Part shown: positions 22,910 through 23,466 of the stretch, piece after piece
Layout of the letters: each line of letters begins with the position of its first letter
How positions within the stretch are numbered: position 1 is the first letter of the stretch
DNA from: MGIIb-O2 sp964003245
GTDB taxonomy: Archaea; Thermoplasmatota; Poseidoniia; Poseidoniales; Thalassarchaeaceae
NCBI GenBank assembly: GCA_964003245.1
Contig: CAXFIU010000020.1
Location: forward strand, 1-23,466
Direction: 5' to 3'
Length of the DNA: 23,466 bases
Made by a program: the position numbers and the translations under genes
Notes under the pieces: model-generated
Databases searched by the model: none
What the model was told of the DNA's origin: nothing
Seen by the model: only the letters and a program-made list of their open reading frames with translations

Positions 22910-23466
22910 TTTTCTAAGATTGGAATTTCTGTTTCTTCAATTTGTTCCTCTCCAAGACCGTATGAATGATATTTGCTGTTGATTATTAATGGAACAATTA
23001 GACATGATAAAGGTAGGACTGCTACTAACATGTATGCAGTAAATTTCGGTAAAAGCAGCCTATCTTCAACATCTACTAAAAGTTCAATATTCAATGTTCC
23101 TCCAGCAGCCTTCTGATCAGTGTTTCTATTATTATCCCAGTTATCAAAAACTAAGTAGTATTCTATCAAATCACTTCCGCCCCAAAAAGATGATGATACT
23201 TCTGTATCTACTGCTATCGAAAAGTAGCCCGATTTTGATTTTTCATATGAATGTACATCTCTAAATGGCATCCAAGTAACTGTATCTCTGTATTCTACTG
23301 GTAAAAAGCCGATTTCCTCTAACCAATTTTCAGTTCTAAGCTCATAATTCATCATATAAAAATCCCAATTCCCTTCACTCATTAAGTAAACATCAGCCTT
23401 TGCACCATTAGTAGGTGGTGAATCTTGATCACCTGAATATGTGTAGCAGAAAGTGTATGATTTACC
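22906..23466 (-). CDS. Secreted or surface protein with C-terminal membrane anchor, partial (N-terminus beyond right edge)
   Basis: I do not recognise a family. The frame stays open from the stop at 22906 to the right edge (186 residues), beginning GKSYTFCYTYSGDQ, so the methionine at 23382 is not the start. The visible part looks like an extracellular beta-rich domain rich in Trp, Tyr and Asp, with segments such as PPTNGAKADVYLMSEGNWDFY, then EYYLVFDNWDNN and GGTLNIELLVDVEDR. One hydrophobic helix (FTAYMLVAVLPLSCLIVPLII) lies about 30 residues before a short acidic tail ending EETEIPILEN. That layout suggests a protein anchored at its C-terminus with most of it outside the cell. The stop overlaps that of aroD by 4 bases. 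Confidence 0.75.
   Translation of the reverse strand, partial: GKSYTFCYTYSGDQDSPPTNGAKADVYLMSEGNWDFYMMNYELRTENWLEEIGFLPVEYRDTVTWMPFRDVHSYEKSKSGYFSIAVDTEVSSSFWGGSDLIEYYLVFDNWDNNRNTDQKAAGGTLNIELLVDVEDRLLLPKFTAYMLVAVLPLSCLIVPLIINSKYHSYGLGEEQIEETEIPILEN

Overview
The window comes from an archaeon. It carries ribosomal proteins S6e and L10e, the gamma subunit of initiation factor aIF2, Orc1/Cdc6, the diphthamide enzyme Dph2, an archaeal-type hypoxanthine PRTase and DUF357. It also carries bacterial-type DNA gyrase (GyrA, GyrB), MutS/MutL, a class II HMG-CoA reductase and a DUF4105 protein. That mixture, with AT-rich DNA and tightly packed genes, suggests a mesophilic Thermoplasmatota lineage, most likely marine Poseidoniales (Marine Group II) or a relative such as Group III. 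The lineage is inferred from gene content, not from a marker tree.

Left part (1-3468): the N-terminal two thirds of a class II HMG-CoA reductase runs off the left edge on the minus strand. A 370-base AT-rich gap with a cluster of GCGTTAA repeats (direct and inverted) separates it from a plus-strand pair. That pair is a 643-residue Orc1/Cdc6-like AAA protein, with a degenerate Walker A, a very long acidic linker and a C-terminal winged helix, followed by a DUF357 protein.

Middle (3465-9131, all minus): the widely conserved archaeal set S6e > aIF2-gamma > PIN-domain protein, then an intact Orc1/Cdc6, then L10e > Hpt > Dph2. This is a translation, replication and nucleotide-salvage block. Genes inside these operons often start at TTG after a GGTGA-type Shine-Dalgarno. 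S6e and L10e share a sequence element between TATA box and start codon.

Right part: an EamA transporter diverges from a mutS-mutL operon (methyl-independent mismatch repair; MutL carries the endonuclease motif). The minus strand then holds gyrB > gyrA > tRNA-Ser(GCT) > DUF4105 membrane protein > aroA. A perfect 9-bp inverted repeat lies in front of gyrB. Diverging from gyrB is aroD (with aroA, two shikimate-pathway steps). The right edge cuts a secreted or surface protein with a C-terminal membrane anchor.

The most interesting items are the repeat cluster with its neighbouring degenerate initiator-like AAA gene, the palindrome at the gyrB promoter, the loss of the zinc knuckle in aIF2-gamma, and a PCNA-box-like motif in the bacterial-type MutS.
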